Below, one piece after another: positions 34,169 to 43,320 of a stretch of DNA of 64,000 nt. Both the position numbers and the translations under genes were made by a program. Numbering within the stretch: the first letter of the stretch is position 1; every line of letters starts with the position of its first letter. A model generated the notes under the pieces. That model made no database searches, was not told the DNA's origin, and saw nothing but the letters and a program-made list of their open reading frames with translations. This stretch comes from Salinarimonas sp052380005 (GTDB taxonomy: Bacteria; Pseudomonadota; Alphaproteobacteria; Rhizobiales; Beijerinckiaceae). The stretch lies in assembly GCA_052380005.1 (NCBI GenBank), contig JBQTCJ010000001.1. One strand, given 5' to 3'.

Positions 34169-35170
34169 TCACCGGCGGCCGTCGGAATGATCGAGCGAGA
34201 CGAGCACCCGCCCCGCGGCGGCGCCGCTCTCCACCAGCTCGTGGGCGGCGGCGGTCTGCTCGAGCGTGAACGTCGCGGCGATCCGGTGGCGCAGGGCGCC
34301 TTCGGCGCAGAGCCGGCCGAGATCGGCGGCGATCGCCTCCAGCGTCGGCTGCGACAGGGTGAGGATGTTGAGGAAACGGATGGTCGCGTTGCCGCGCCGC
34401 AGGTCCCGGACCGGCATCACGGCATCGAGCCCGCCGGAGCCGTAGCTCACGACGCGACCGCCGTCGGCGAGCGCCGTCGCCAGGAGGCCGGCGTTGGCGC
34501 TCGTGTCGACGTCGACGGCGAGGTCGACGCCTCCGCCCCCGGTGGCGGCGCGGATCTGCGCGCCCGCATCCGGGTCGCGATAGTCGACGCAGCGCTCGGC
34601 CCCCGCCTCGCGCGCGATCTCCGCCTTGGCGGACGACGAGACCGTCGCGAGGACCCGAGCGCCGGCGTGGCGGGCGATCTGGATGGCGTAGCGGCCGACG
34701 TTGCCCGCGCCGCCCGTCACGAGAACCCATCCTCCCTCTGGGGATCCCGCACCGAGCACCGCGGCGTGCGCGGTCATCGGCGGCACCCCGAGGCAGGCGC
34801 CCTCCGCGAGGGAGAGACCGTCGGCGAGCCCGATGACGTTGCGCTCCGGAAGCGTCACGAAGTCGGCCGCGGTACCGAAGGCTCGGCCGTTCTGCGCGCC
34901 GAAGACCCAGACACGGTCGCCGACACGAAAGCGGCCGGCGCCGGAGCCCAACTCGACGACGGTTCCGGCGCCGTCGTGGTGGGGCACGACGAGGGGAAAC
35001 GCCATGCGCCGACCCGGCGCCCCGCCGCGGACCTTCGCGTCCGTCGGGTTCACCCCCGAGAACGCGACCCGGATCCGAACCTCGCCCGGCCCAGGCGGCG
35101 CGTCGTCGACCTCCCGCAGGCCCAGGACGTCCCGCGCGGGGCCCGACGCCTCGTATGCAACCGCTCTCAT
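34169..35170 (-). CDS. Zinc-independent MDR oxidoreductase (quinone-oxidoreductase-like)
   Basis: 333-residue medium-chain dehydrogenase/reductase. GroES-like half: GEVRIRVAFSGVNPTDAKVR, then VVPHHDGAGTVVELG; Rossmann half: VLVTGGAGNVGRYAIQIARHAG (about 145-166). The zinc-ligand Cys/His set of alcohol dehydrogenases is missing, so it is of the NAD(P)H:quinone reductase or enoyl-reductase type. It is transcribed away from the IclR gene across the region holding the operator at 35257, so probably belongs to the same regulon. Stop lies 12 bases from that of the convergent CoA-transferase. Confidence 0.9.
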   Translation of the reverse strand: MRAVAYEASGPARDVLGLREVDDAPPGPGEVRIRVAFSGVNPTDAKVRGGAPGRRMAFPLVVPHHDGAGTVVELGSGAGRFRVGDRVWVFGAQNGRAFGTAADFVTLPERNVIGLADGLSLAEGACLGVPPMTAHAAVLGAGSPEGGWVLVTGGAGNVGRYAIQIARHAGARVLATVSSSAKAEIAREAGAERCVDYRDPDAGAQIRAATGGGGVDLAVDVDTSANAGLLATALADGGRVVSYGSGGLDAVMPVRDLRRGNATIRFLNILTLSQPTLEAIAADLGRLCAEGALRHRIAATFTLEQTAAAHELVESGAAAGRVLVSLDHSDGRR

Positions 35171-35256
35171 GTCCCTGCATCCTCCCCGCCACCGCGTCCC
35201 GAATGGCGCTTGACGTGAAAATCGCATCCGGGTTACCTTCCATCAAGCAGAAAAAC

Positions 35257-35273
35257 ATTCCGTTCAGCGGAAT
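35257..35273 (+). promoter_or_regulatory. Putative IclR operator in the MDR/IclR divergent region
   Basis: ATTCCGTTCAGCGGAAT, an imperfect palindrome with ATTCCG/CGGAAT arms, 16 bases before the IclR start and nearly the same as the element at 31300-31316. A TTGACG at 35210-35215 upstream may be the -35 box. Autoregulation plus control of both flanking operons is inferred. Confidence 0.65.
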
Positions 35274-35288
35274 AAAGAGGGAGCGGAC

Positions 35289-36092
35289 ATGCCGGAGTCG
35301 GCGACGGGCACGATCGAGCGCGTCATTCGCATGATGCGCGCATTGGCCGAGGAGGGCGGCGACGTCACGATCAAGTCGCTGGCCGAGCGCCTCGACCTGC
35401 CGGGGAGCACGGTCCATCGGCTTCTCGCGCTTCTCATGAAGGAGCAGATCGTCGAGCGCGGCGAGATCCCCCATTCCTATCGCGCCGGGGTCGAGTTCTA
35501 CCGGATCAGCTCCCTGATCGTCGCCTCGCGGAGCGTTCGCGACGTGGCGCGCCCGTTCCTCGAGCGCGTCGCCCGCTCGACCGGCGAGGTCTGCCTGCTG
35601 ATGCGGTACATGCCGGCGCAGCATCGCGTGATGCTCGAGGACAGCGTCGACAGCCCCCATCCGCTGCGCTACGCGATCGCGCTCTACGAGCCGCTGTCGG
35701 TTCTCTGGGGCGCCACCGGCCGGTCCGTCCTGGCCTTCCTGCCCGAGGACGAGGTCGCTGCGATCCATGCCGCCGGCGAGGTCTCTCCGGCGACCGGACG
35801 GGAGCCGCCGGCGCTCGACGACCTCCTGGGCGACCTGCGCGAGATCCGGCGCAAGGGCTACGCGCTCACCTTCGGGCAGAAGATCCCCGGGGCCGTCGGC
35901 TTCGGCGTCCCGGTCTTCGAGCGCGGCCACAAGGTCTTCGGCAGCTTGTGCGTGACGATCCCGCAGATCCGCTACGACCCGTCGCAGGAGCGCGAGATCG
36001 CCGGCGTGCTGCAGCGGGAGAGCGCCGAGCTGAGCGCGGCGCTCGGCAACCGTGGAGCCGAGCAGCGAGAGGGGAACCGTCGCCATGGCTGA
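35289..36092 (+). CDS. IclR family transcriptional regulator (2)
   Basis: 267-residue IclR regulator. HTH region TIKSLAERLDLPGSTVHRLL (about 28-47) and effector domain with PLSVLWGATGRSVLAFLPED and KIPGAVGFGVPVFERGHKVFG. It overlaps the aconitase-type large-subunit gene by 8 bases and therefore heads the operon 35289-44313. Two matching palindromes (31300, 35257) are its probable sites; the ligand is presumably the imported carboxylate or a product. Confidence 0.93.
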   Translation: MPESATGTIERVIRMMRALAEEGGDVTIKSLAERLDLPGSTVHRLLALLMKEQIVERGEIPHSYRAGVEFYRISSLIVASRSVRDVARPFLERVARSTGEVCLLMRYMPAQHRVMLEDSVDSPHPLRYAIALYEPLSVLWGATGRSVLAFLPEDEVAAIHAAGEVSPATGREPPALDDLLGDLREIRRKGYALTFGQKIPGAVGFGVPVFERGHKVFGSLCVTIPQIRYDPSQEREIAGVLQRESAELSAALGNRGAEQREGNRRHG

Positions 36093-37482
36093 CACCTACC
36101 TCGACCGGCTCTGGGAGATGCACGTCGTCGACCGGCTGGAGGACGGCGTCGACCTGATCCATGTCGACCGGCATCTCGTCCACGACCTGCACTGCGCGCT
36201 CGCGTTCTCGACGCTGGAGGCTGCGGGGCGGCGGGTCCTGCATCCCGAGCTGACCTTCGCCGTGGCCGATCATCTCGTGTCGACGCGCCCGGGGCGAACG
36301 GGGACGACCGTGCCGCGCGCCGAGGCGCTCCTCGACGACATGGAGCGCTTCACCAGGCGATGGGGCGTGCGGCTGTTCGGGGTCGACGACGGCGATCACG
36401 GCATCATCCACATCGTCGGCGCCGAGCAGGGCCTCGTGCTCCCGGGGCTGACGGTCCTCGCCTGCGACAGCCATGCCTGCACCGCCGGGGCCCTGGGCGC
36501 CCTCGCATGGGGCATCGGCACCTCCGAGACCGAGCACATCCTCGCCACGCAGACGATCCGGGCGGAGAAGCCGCGCCTGATGCGCGTCGAGCTCGACGGC
36601 GCCCTGCCGCCGGGGATCGGGGCCAAGGACCTGATCCTCCACCTCATCGGGCGGATCGGCGCCGGGGGCGGGCGCGGCTTCGCCATCGAGTTCGACGGGA
36701 GCGCATTGCGCGCCCTCTCGGTCGAGGACCGCATGACGCTCTGCAACATGACGATGGAGTGCGGGGCCGAGATCGCGCTGATCCGTCCCGACGATGCGGT
36801 CTTCGCGTATCTGCACGGACGTCCCTACGCGCCGTCCGGTCCACCTTGGGAAGCGGCCCTCACCCACTGGCGGGCGCTGGCGCAGGGGTGCTCGACCGAT
36901 GCCGACCGCCTTGTGCGGATCGACGCCTCGGCGCTGGCGCCGCAGATGACCTGGGGAACGAACCCCGCCCAGGTCATCGGCCTCGACGAGAGCGTCCCCG
37001 ACCCCGACGCGTCGCCCGATTCGCGGCAACGCCAGCAGATGCGGCGCGCGCTCGACTACATGGGCCTGCGGGCGGGCGAGCGCCTGGTCGGACTGCCGAT
37101 CGAGCACGTCTTCATCGGCTCGTGCACGAATGCGCGCATCGACGACCTGCGGCGCGCGGCGCGGCTCGTCGAGGGTCGCCGGATCGCGGCCGGCGTCCGC
37201 GCCGTCGTCGTCCCGGGCTCGAGGGCGATCCGCGCCAAGGCGGAAGCGGAGGGGCTCGCCGAGATCTTCCTCTCGGCCGGCTTCGAGTGGCACGAGGCGG
37301 GCTGCTCCATGTGCGCCGCCATCAACGGCGACCTCGTCGAGCCGGGCCAGCGCTGCGTCTCGACGTCCAATCGCAATTTCGAGGGGCGGCAGGGCCTGCG
37401 GGCGCGCACCCACCTCGCGAGCCCGGAGCTGGCGGCGGCCGCCGCCGTCGAGGGTCGCATCGTCAACCCCTGGGGGCCCTGA
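36085..37482 (+). CDS. Aconitase-superfamily hydro-lyase, large subunit (LeuC/DmdA-like)
   Basis: 465-residue [4Fe-4S] hydro-lyase large subunit. Cluster Cys are visible in FIGSCTNARIDDL (about 349) and GCSMCAAING (about 414-417); the first one is probably in LACDSHACTAGALGALAWG (about 137). C-terminal CVSTSNRNFEGRQG is the standard substrate-binding stretch. It is annotated in general as 3-isopropylmalate dehydratase large subunit, but the surroundings (IclR, ICL/PEPM lyase, Tct importer, no leucine genes) argue for a catabolic dehydratase such as 2,3-dimethylmalate or methylcitrate-type. GAGAGGGGAA precedes ATG 36085. Confidence 0.9.
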   Translation: MADTYLDRLWEMHVVDRLEDGVDLIHVDRHLVHDLHCALAFSTLEAAGRRVLHPELTFAVADHLVSTRPGRTGTTVPRAEALLDDMERFTRRWGVRLFGVDDGDHGIIHIVGAEQGLVLPGLTVLACDSHACTAGALGALAWGIGTSETEHILATQTIRAEKPRLMRVELDGALPPGIGAKDLILHLIGRIGAGGGRGFAIEFDGSALRALSVEDRMTLCNMTMECGAEIALIRPDDAVFAYLHGRPYAPSGPPWEAALTHWRALAQGCSTDADRLVRIDASALAPQMTWGTNPAQVIGLDESVPDPDASPDSRQRQQMRRALDYMGLRAGERLVGLPIEHVFIGSCTNARIDDLRRAARLVEGRRIAAGVRAVVVPGSRAIRAKAEAEGLAEIFLSAGFEWHEAGCSMCAAINGDLVEPGQRCVSTSNRNFEGRQGLRARTHLASPELAAAAAVEGRIVNPWGP

Positions 37483-37484
37483 GC

Positions 37485-38102
37485 ATGCAGCCGTTCGAGC
37501 CCGTCCACGGCGTCGCGCTGCCGATGATGATTCCGGACATCGACACCGACCAGATGATCAACCGCGACTTCCTGATCACCACGGCCCGCAAGGGCCTGGG
37601 GCGCGGCCTGTTCCACGACCTGCGCTATCGCGACGGCCGGGAGGTCGCGGATTTCGTGATGAACCTGCCCTGGTTCCGGGAGCCGCGGGTCCTGATCGGC
37701 GGGCCCAACTTCGCCAGCGGCTCCTCCCGCGAGCACGCGGTCTGGGCCGTGCAGGATTACGGGATCCGCGCGGTGATCGCGCCGAGCTTCGGCGTGCACT
37801 TCCGCCGCAACGCATTCAAGAACGGGCTTCTCCCGATCGTCCTGCCCGAGCCGGACGTCGCCGCCATGGCGGACGCCGTCCTCGCGAGCCGAGGCGCGCG
37901 TCTCGTGCGCGTCGACCTCGAGACGCAGACGGTGTCGCTCGACGACGGTCCGGTCCATCGCTTCGAGGTCGAGCCCGACGCCAGGACGGCGCTCCTGCTC
38001 GGTCTCGACGAGATCGGCCGCACGCAGCTGCGGCGCACGGCCGTCGAAGCCTTCCAGACGACGGACAGGGCGGCGCGTCCCTGGGTCTACCTCCATGCCT
38101 GA
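37485..38102 (+). CDS. Aconitase-superfamily hydro-lyase, small subunit (LeuD/DmdB-like)
   Basis: 205-residue swivelling subunit, partner of the preceding gene (2-base gap). LeuD signatures: PDIDTDQMINRDFL near the N-terminus, GPNFASGSSREHAVWAVQ (about 71-88; substrate-contacting loop), and IRAVIAPSFGVHFRRNAFKNG. The length is that of long-form LeuD, not the 160-residue archaeal type. Its last 8 bases overlap the SDR start. Confidence 0.9.
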   Translation: MQPFEPVHGVALPMMIPDIDTDQMINRDFLITTARKGLGRGLFHDLRYRDGREVADFVMNLPWFREPRVLIGGPNFASGSSREHAVWAVQDYGIRAVIAPSFGVHFRRNAFKNGLLPIVLPEPDVAAMADAVLASRGARLVRVDLETQTVSLDDGPVHRFEVEPDARTALLLGLDEIGRTQLRRTAVEAFQTTDRAARPWVYLHA

Positions 38103-38871
38103 CGCGATCTCGGCCTCCCTTCCCCTCACGGGCTCCGTCGCCCTCGTCACCGGCTCCTCGCGCCGGATCGGCCGCGCCATCGCGACCGCGCTCGCGCGCG
38201 CCGGAGCCGACGTGGCGGTTCATGCCCGCTCGAGCCGCGCGGAGGCCGAAGGCACGGCGGCCGAGCTGCGCGCGCTGGGCGTTCGCGCGATCGCCGTCCT
38301 CGGCGACGTCGGCGTGCCCGCCGAGTGCGAGCGAATCGTCGCGGAGACCGTCGCAGGGCTCGGGGCGCTCGACATCCTGGTCAACAACGCATCGATGCGC
38401 GGCAAGAGCACGCTCGACACGACGACCTACGAGGAGTGGCGGCGCGTCCAGGCCGTGACCCTCGATGCGGCCTTCCTCCTGTGCAAGGCGGCGCTGCCGC
38501 ATCTGCGCGCGTCGCCCGCGGGGCGGATCGTCAACATCGGCGGCGCGTCGGCGCACATGGGCGCGTCGAACCACTTGCACGTCATCGCTGCGAAATCGGG
38601 GCTTCAGGGGCTCACGCGCGCCATGGCGCACGATCTCGGCCCCGACGGCATCACCGTCAACATGGTCTCCCCCGGCCTCATCGAGGACCCCGCCGACGAT
38701 CCGGAGAAGGCGGCTTTCCGCCGGACGATCTACCGGGTCGACAGCCTGCCGCTGCGCCGGCCGGGGCGTCCGGAGGAGATCGGCGAGGCCGTCGCCATGA
38801 TCGCCGATCCCAGGTCGGGATACGTCACGGGGCAGACCATCCACGTCAACGGCGGAGTGCTGATGCCATGA
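38095..38871 (+). CDS. Short-chain dehydrogenase/reductase-like protein lacking the catalytic Tyr
   Basis: 258-residue SDR fold: cofactor motif VTGSSRRIGRAIA (about 19-31; the usual third Gly pattern is TGxxRxIG), NNAS motif at about 97, and Ser in NIGGASAHMG (about 144). The catalytic YxxxK is not intact: the sequence reads HLHVIAAKSG, so the Tyr position is Val, with His next to it. C-terminal TGQTIHVNGGVLMP is normal. Either it has lost redox activity, or it uses His or another residue. It sits inside the hydro-lyase/PrpD operon with overlaps on both sides, so it is maintained. Confidence 0.85.
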   Translation: MPDAISASLPLTGSVALVTGSSRRIGRAIATALARAGADVAVHARSSRAEAEGTAAELRALGVRAIAVLGDVGVPAECERIVAETVAGLGALDILVNNASMRGKSTLDTTTYEEWRRVQAVTLDAAFLLCKAALPHLRASPAGRIVNIGGASAHMGASNHLHVIAAKSGLQGLTRAMAHDLGPDGITVNMVSPGLIEDPADDPEKAAFRRTIYRVDSLPLRRPGRPEEIGEAVAMIADPRSGYVTGQTIHVNGGVLMP

Positions 38872-40274
38872 GACCCTCGACCGACCCCGGCTCCCTGTCC
38901 GGTCTCGACGGCACGCTCGATCCGCTCACTCGGGCGATCGGCGATCACGTCGCCGGCGCCCTCGATCGCGCGCTCCCGGAGGCGGTCCGTGAGAAGACCC
39001 GCGACCATCTGATCGACACGATCGCCGCGACGATCTCCGGGACGCGGCTTCCCGCCGGCGAGGCGGCCCTGCGCTACGTGCGCACGCTCGGCGGCCATCC
39101 GCAGGCGGCGGTCGTCGGATCGGGGGGCTTGCGGACCAGCGTCGTCAACGCGGCGCTCGCGAATGCGATGGCCGCCCACGGCGACGAGACCGACGATTTC
39201 CACATGGCCTCGATCACGCATCCCGGCTGCGGGGTGGTTCCGGCGGCCATGGCGATCGCCGAGGCCGAAGGACGCTCCGGCGCGGATCTCCTCGCCGCGA
39301 TCGCGGTCGGCTACGACATCTGCGGCCGGGTGCCGGTCTCGGTGGACTGCTACCGGCAGTTCAAGGCCGGACGCGGCATGCATGCGCTCGGCGGCATGTT
39401 CGGGGCGACCGCCGCGGCCGCGGCGCTGATGCGCTTCACGCAGCGTCAGGTGGCCGACGCGATGTCGTTCACCGTGCAGCAGGCCTCCGGCCTCACCTGC
39501 TGGCGTCGCGACGAGGCTCATATCGAGAAGGCGTTCGACTTCGCCGGCATGCCCGCCCGCAACGGGGTCATGTCGGTGGGCATGGTGGCCTGCGGGATGC
39601 CGGGCGTTCCCGACGCGATGACCGGCGTCAACGGCCTGTTCCAGGTGAACGCGCCGGCCGGCTTCGACTGGGCCGCGCCCTGGGCCGACCTCGCGACGCG
39701 GCCGGAAGTGCTGTCGTCGAGCATCAAGAAGTGGTCGGTCGGCTCTCCGGGGCAGGCCGCCCTCGACGCCGTGACCGCGCTGATCGCGGCGCACGACCCC
39801 GCGCCGGACGAGATCGAGGAGATCGTCATCCACCTCCCCGACGACGTCTCCCACATCGTCGACGAAGGCGGCGCGCCGAACGTGAACATTCGGCATCTGG
39901 TCGCCGTCTGCCTCGTCGATCGCGGGCTCACCTTCGCCTCGACGCACGACGAGGCCCGGCTCGCCGATCCGTCCGTGGCGGCGCTGCGCGCGCGGGCGCG
40001 GGTCGCGCCGAGCGCGGAGCTCACCGTCGCGCGGCCGCGCCGCCAGGCGATCGTCGAGATCGGCTGCAAGGACGGGCGACGCCTTCGTCACCATGCCCGC
40101 GTCGTGCGCGGCACGCCCGACGATCCGATGTCGCGCGAGGAGGTGCTCGCCAAGGCGCGCGACCTGATCGCCCCGATCACCGGCGCCGAGCGCTGCGAGG
40201 CGATCCTGTCGGCGCTGCAGCGCATCGAGGCCATGCCCGATCTCCGAGAGCTCGCGACCCTGCTGATCGACTGA
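38868..40274 (+). CDS. MmgE/PrpD family protein
   Basis: 468-residue MmgE/PrpD-fold protein, a family containing 2-methylcitrate dehydratase, cis-aconitate decarboxylase and iminodisuccinate epimerase. Seen features: HLIDTIAATISGTRLPAGEA, the active-region AHGDETDDFHMASITHPGC (about 98-116) and AGRGMHALGGMFGATAAAA. The HGDETDDF motif marks the family but does not fix the reaction. Co-location with a hydro-lyase pair and an ICL/PEPM lyase suggests (de)hydration or decarboxylation of a citrate-like acid. ATGA overlap with the SDR. Confidence 0.9.
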   Translation: MRPSTDPGSLSGLDGTLDPLTRAIGDHVAGALDRALPEAVREKTRDHLIDTIAATISGTRLPAGEAALRYVRTLGGHPQAAVVGSGGLRTSVVNAALANAMAAHGDETDDFHMASITHPGCGVVPAAMAIAEAEGRSGADLLAAIAVGYDICGRVPVSVDCYRQFKAGRGMHALGGMFGATAAAAALMRFTQRQVADAMSFTVQQASGLTCWRRDEAHIEKAFDFAGMPARNGVMSVGMVACGMPGVPDAMTGVNGLFQVNAPAGFDWAAPWADLATRPEVLSSSIKKWSVGSPGQAALDAVTALIAAHDPAPDEIEEIVIHLPDDVSHIVDEGGAPNVNIRHLVAVCLVDRGLTFASTHDEARLADPSVAALRARARVAPSAELTVARPRRQAIVEIGCKDGRRLRHHARVVRGTPDDPMSREEVLAKARDLIAPITGAERCEAILSALQRIEAMPDLRELATLLID

Positions 40275-40328
40275 ACCCGAACGATCCGACGAAAGGCCCC
40301 GCGAGAGGGCCTCACGGGAGGAAGCAAG

Positions 40329-41207
40329 ATGAAGCCGACCACGCGGATGCGCGCGTTCATCACGGGCGCCACGACGACGGTGCTTCCCGCCGTGGGCGAT
40401 CCGTTCGCCGCCAGGCTGGCGGCCGCGGAGGGCTATCGCGGCGTCATGGTCTCGGGCAACGCGACCTCGGCCATGCGTCTCGGCCTCCCCGACGTCGGCC
40501 TGCTCACGATGAGCGAGAACGCCGACACCGTCCGGCGGATCTTCGACGCGACGGGGCTTCCGGTCTTCGCGGACGCCGACACCGGCTACGGCAACGCGAT
40601 CTCGGTGCGTCGCACCGTTCGCGAGCTCGAGCGCGCCGGGGCGGCGGCGATCATGATCGAGGACCAGGTCACCCCCAAGCGCTGCGGCATGCTCGCTGGC
40701 AAGGCCGTCGTTCCGCCGGGGGAGATGTGCGACAAGATCCGCTCCGCGGTCGACGCGCGGGTCGATGCCGACCTGGTCGTCGTGGCGCGCACCGACGCGC
40801 GGGCGATCGAGGGGCTCGACGCCGCGATCGAGCGGGCCCGCGCCTATGCCGAAGCAGGCGCCGACGCGATCTTCGTCGAGGGCCCCCGCGACGTCGAGGA
40901 GGCGCGCGCGCTCATCCGCGCCATCGACCGTCCGCAGCTCTACAACGTCACGCCGAGCGGCTCCGTGCCGCCGCTGACGGTCGAGGCGCTGTCGCGGCTC
41001 GGCTTCAAGCTGATGTCCTTCTCGGTCTACCTCGTCCTCATGGCGATGCCGCCGATGCGCGCCATGCTGCGTCGCCTCGCAGAGACCGGCGACGTCGCGC
41101 GCGCGGTCGAGGGCGCGGCGCCGCTGTCGGAATACCTGGAGCTGCTCGACCTCGACGGCTGGAGCACCCTGCCCCCGGCCGAGGCCGTGGCGGAGGCGGG
41201 GCGATGA
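40329..41207 (+). CDS. Isocitrate lyase/PEP mutase family lyase
   Basis: 292-residue ICL/PEP-mutase superfamily barrel, likely a 2-methylisocitrate- or 2,3-dimethylmalate-lyase-type enzyme cleaving a substituted malate to two acids. Metal and substrate motifs are seen: FADADTGYGNAI (about 81-92), MIEDQVTPKRCGM with the catalytic Cys in KRCG (about 119), and VVARTDAR (about 153). The KRCG signature means a C-C lyase rather than a phosphonate mutase. It follows PrpD by 54 bases with a small hairpin (40294-40312) and GGGAGG before ATG 40329, and overlaps tctB. Confidence 0.9.
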   Translation: MKPTTRMRAFITGATTTVLPAVGDPFAARLAAAEGYRGVMVSGNATSAMRLGLPDVGLLTMSENADTVRRIFDATGLPVFADADTGYGNAISVRRTVRELERAGAAAIMIEDQVTPKRCGMLAGKAVVPPGEMCDKIRSAVDARVDADLVVVARTDARAIEGLDAAIERARAYAEAGADAIFVEGPRDVEEARALIRAIDRPQLYNVTPSGSVPPLTVEALSRLGFKLMSFSVYLVLMAMPPMRAMLRRLAETGDVARAVEGAAPLSEYLELLDLDGWSTLPPAEAVAEAGR

Positions 41208-41731
41208 GCGACGCGCGTCTCGCCGCACTCGACCGGGCGGGTCCCGTCCTGATCGCGCTCGTCTGCGCCGTGTTCTCGGTCGTCTACGTCGCGGCGGCCT
41301 ACCTGGACTCGAGCCGCATCCACAACGTGATCTTCATCATCCCGATGGCCGCCATCACCGGCGTTCTCGCCGGAATCGTCATCGTGCGGGCCGTCCTCGG
41401 GCGCGCGCGAGCCGAGACGCCGGCCGAACCGAGCCCGTCGTCGGAGCCCAAGTCGGAGCCCAAGTCGGAGCCGGCGCCGGAGCCCGGAGAAGCGCCCGCG
41501 CTCGGGCCGCTCGGGATCGCCGCGCTGATGGGGCTTCTCATCGCCTACGCCTTCTCGATCCCGTGGATCGGCTTCGACGTGGCGAGCATCCTCTTCATGG
41601 CCACCGGGCTCTGGATCCTCGGAGAGCGCCGTCCGCTCTTCGTCGCGGCGCTCTCGCTCGCCTTCGGGCTCGGCGTGACCTGGCTCCTTCTGCACGGTGC
41701 CCGCGTCCCCGCTCACACCCTGCTGCTCTGA
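41204..41731 (+). CDS. tctB: Tripartite tricarboxylate transporter small membrane protein TctB
   Basis: 175-residue TctB with four hydrophobic segments: two before and two after a long central cytoplasmic loop. The loop carries a Pro/Glu/Ser stretch with a short direct repeat (PKSEPKSEPAPEPGEAP). Second-half motif GFDVASILFMATGLWILGER is typical of the family. Forms the permease with TctA. ATGA overlap with the lyase gene and 10 bases from tctA; note the gene order B-A-C, binding protein last. Confidence 0.88.
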   Translation: MSDARLAALDRAGPVLIALVCAVFSVVYVAAAYLDSSRIHNVIFIIPMAAITGVLAGIVIVRAVLGRARAETPAEPSPSSEPKSEPKSEPAPEPGEAPALGPLGIAALMGLLIAYAFSIPWIGFDVASILFMATGLWILGERRPLFVAALSLAFGLGVTWLLLHGARVPAHTLLL

Positions 41732-41741
41732 GGACGCCGTC

Positions 41742-43274
41742 ATGGAACTCGTCGACATCGCGGCCCTCGAGCGCGGGCTCGGCCTGCTCTTCTCCAGCAG
41801 GGAAGCATGGCTCGTCCTCGTTCCCGGCCTCTTCATCGGCCTTCTCGGCGGCGCCCTGCCGGGGGTCTCGGGCACGATGACGCTCGCGCTGATGCTGCCG
41901 GCGACGCTCTACATGGATTTCCTGACGGCGGTCCTCTTCCTCACCGCCGTCTTCACCGGCGCCGGCTTCGGCGGGGCCATCCCGGCCATCCTGATCAACA
42001 TGCCGGGATCGACGGCCGCGGTCTCCACCGCGTTCGACGGCTTCCCGATGGCTCGCAAGGGCCTGCACAACCAGGCGCTCGGCCTGGGGCTCGCGGCCTC
42101 GACGCTCGGCACGCTGTTCGGCTACGTGCTCCTCTTCCTGCTGATCAATTACGCCTCCACCGCCGTGCTGAAGCTCGGGCCGGTCGAGATGGCGGTCGTC
42201 GCACTGTGGGGCGTGACGATGATCGCGGCCCTGCGCGGCGGCAACGTCGAGCGCAGCCTCCTCGCGGGCGTGTTCGGGCTCCTGATCGGGACGATCGGCA
42301 TCGGCCCGACGGGACGCATGCGCGGCACGTTCGGGTTTCCCGAGCTGATCGACGGCATCCCCGTCGTTCCGGCGATGATCGGGCTGCTCGCGACCGCGGA
42401 GCTCTTCAACCTCGCGCGCTCTCGCTACATCGTCCAGCGCGCGGAGGATCGCGTGCTCAGCATCCGCCTGATCGTGCGGGGCTTTCTCGACGTCGCGACG
42501 CATTGGCGGACGCTCGTGCGCGGCTCGGTCATCGGGACGCTCATCGGCGCCATCCCCGGCGTCGGGGCGTCCGTCGCCAACCTGATCTCCTACGCCTCGG
42601 CCAAGCGCGGGGCCCCCGACCCGGCCACGTTCGGCAAGGGAGACCCCAACGGCGTGGTCGCCTCCGAATCGGCCAACAGCAGCTCGGAGGGCGGGGCGAT
42701 GGCGACCCTGCTGGCGCTGGGGCTTCCCGGCGGCGGGGGCACGGCCGTCCTGCTCGCGGCCTTCGCCATGCACAACGTCACAGGCGGGCCGCGCTTCGTG
42801 GCGGACAACAAGGACGTGGTCTACGCGATCCTTCTCGCGAACATGGCGCAGGCGCTGCTGCTCATCGTCGTCGGGCTGATCTTCATCCGGCTCGCCGTCG
42901 TCGTGGTCCGCGTCCAGATCCGGCATCTCGTGCCTTGCGTGACGGTCCTCGCGATGGCGGGCAGCTACGCCATCACCGGCAACCTCATGGGACCCTTCAC
43001 CCTGGCGGTGTTCTCCATCGTCGGGTGGCTGTTCGCGCGCTACGGCTTCGCGCCCGCCGCCGCCGTGGTGGGCCTGCTTCTCGGCTCGTTCGTCGAGCGG
43101 CAGTTCGTCTTCTCGCATCAGCTGAGCGGCGGCGACATCGCCTTCGTCCTCTCGCGACCCATCGCGATGACGATGCTCGTCCTGCTGCTGCTTTCGCTCT
43201 GCTACCCGTCGCTCGTCTCGATCGTCCGCCGCATGCGGAGCGATCGGGCGGTGGCCGGCCCCAACCGGGACTGA
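41742..43274 (+). CDS. tctA: Tripartite tricarboxylate transporter large permease TctA
   Basis: 510-residue integral membrane permease with the TctA repeat signature GGALPGVSGTMTLALMLPAT (about 36-55) and its second copy in IGTLIGAIPGVGASVANLIS (about 266-285), typical of the internal duplication. SESANSSSEGGAMATLLALG lies between. About twelve membrane segments. With TctB and the periplasmic TctC it takes up citrate-like or other carboxylates driven by the proton or sodium gradient. Confidence 0.93.
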   Translation: MELVDIAALERGLGLLFSSREAWLVLVPGLFIGLLGGALPGVSGTMTLALMLPATLYMDFLTAVLFLTAVFTGAGFGGAIPAILINMPGSTAAVSTAFDGFPMARKGLHNQALGLGLAASTLGTLFGYVLLFLLINYASTAVLKLGPVEMAVVALWGVTMIAALRGGNVERSLLAGVFGLLIGTIGIGPTGRMRGTFGFPELIDGIPVVPAMIGLLATAELFNLARSRYIVQRAEDRVLSIRLIVRGFLDVATHWRTLVRGSVIGTLIGAIPGVGASVANLISYASAKRGAPDPATFGKGDPNGVVASESANSSSEGGAMATLLALGLPGGGGTAVLLAAFAMHNVTGGPRFVADNKDVVYAILLANMAQALLLIVVGLIFIRLAVVVVRVQIRHLVPCVTVLAMAGSYAITGNLMGPFTLAVFSIVGWLFARYGFAPAAAVVGLLLGSFVERQFVFSHQLSGGDIAFVLSRPIAMTMLVLLLLSLCYPSLVSIVRRMRSDRAVAGPNRD

Positions 43275-43320
43275 GAACCCGGAAACGATCCCACCCGGAT
43301 CCAGACGTGGAGGAACGACG

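Noticed and set aside
36085..38102. Leucine biosynthesis leuCD
   Set aside because: No leuA/leuB nearby and the pair is embedded in an IclR-controlled catabolic operon with an importer; the catabolic reading is preferred, though the families are the same.
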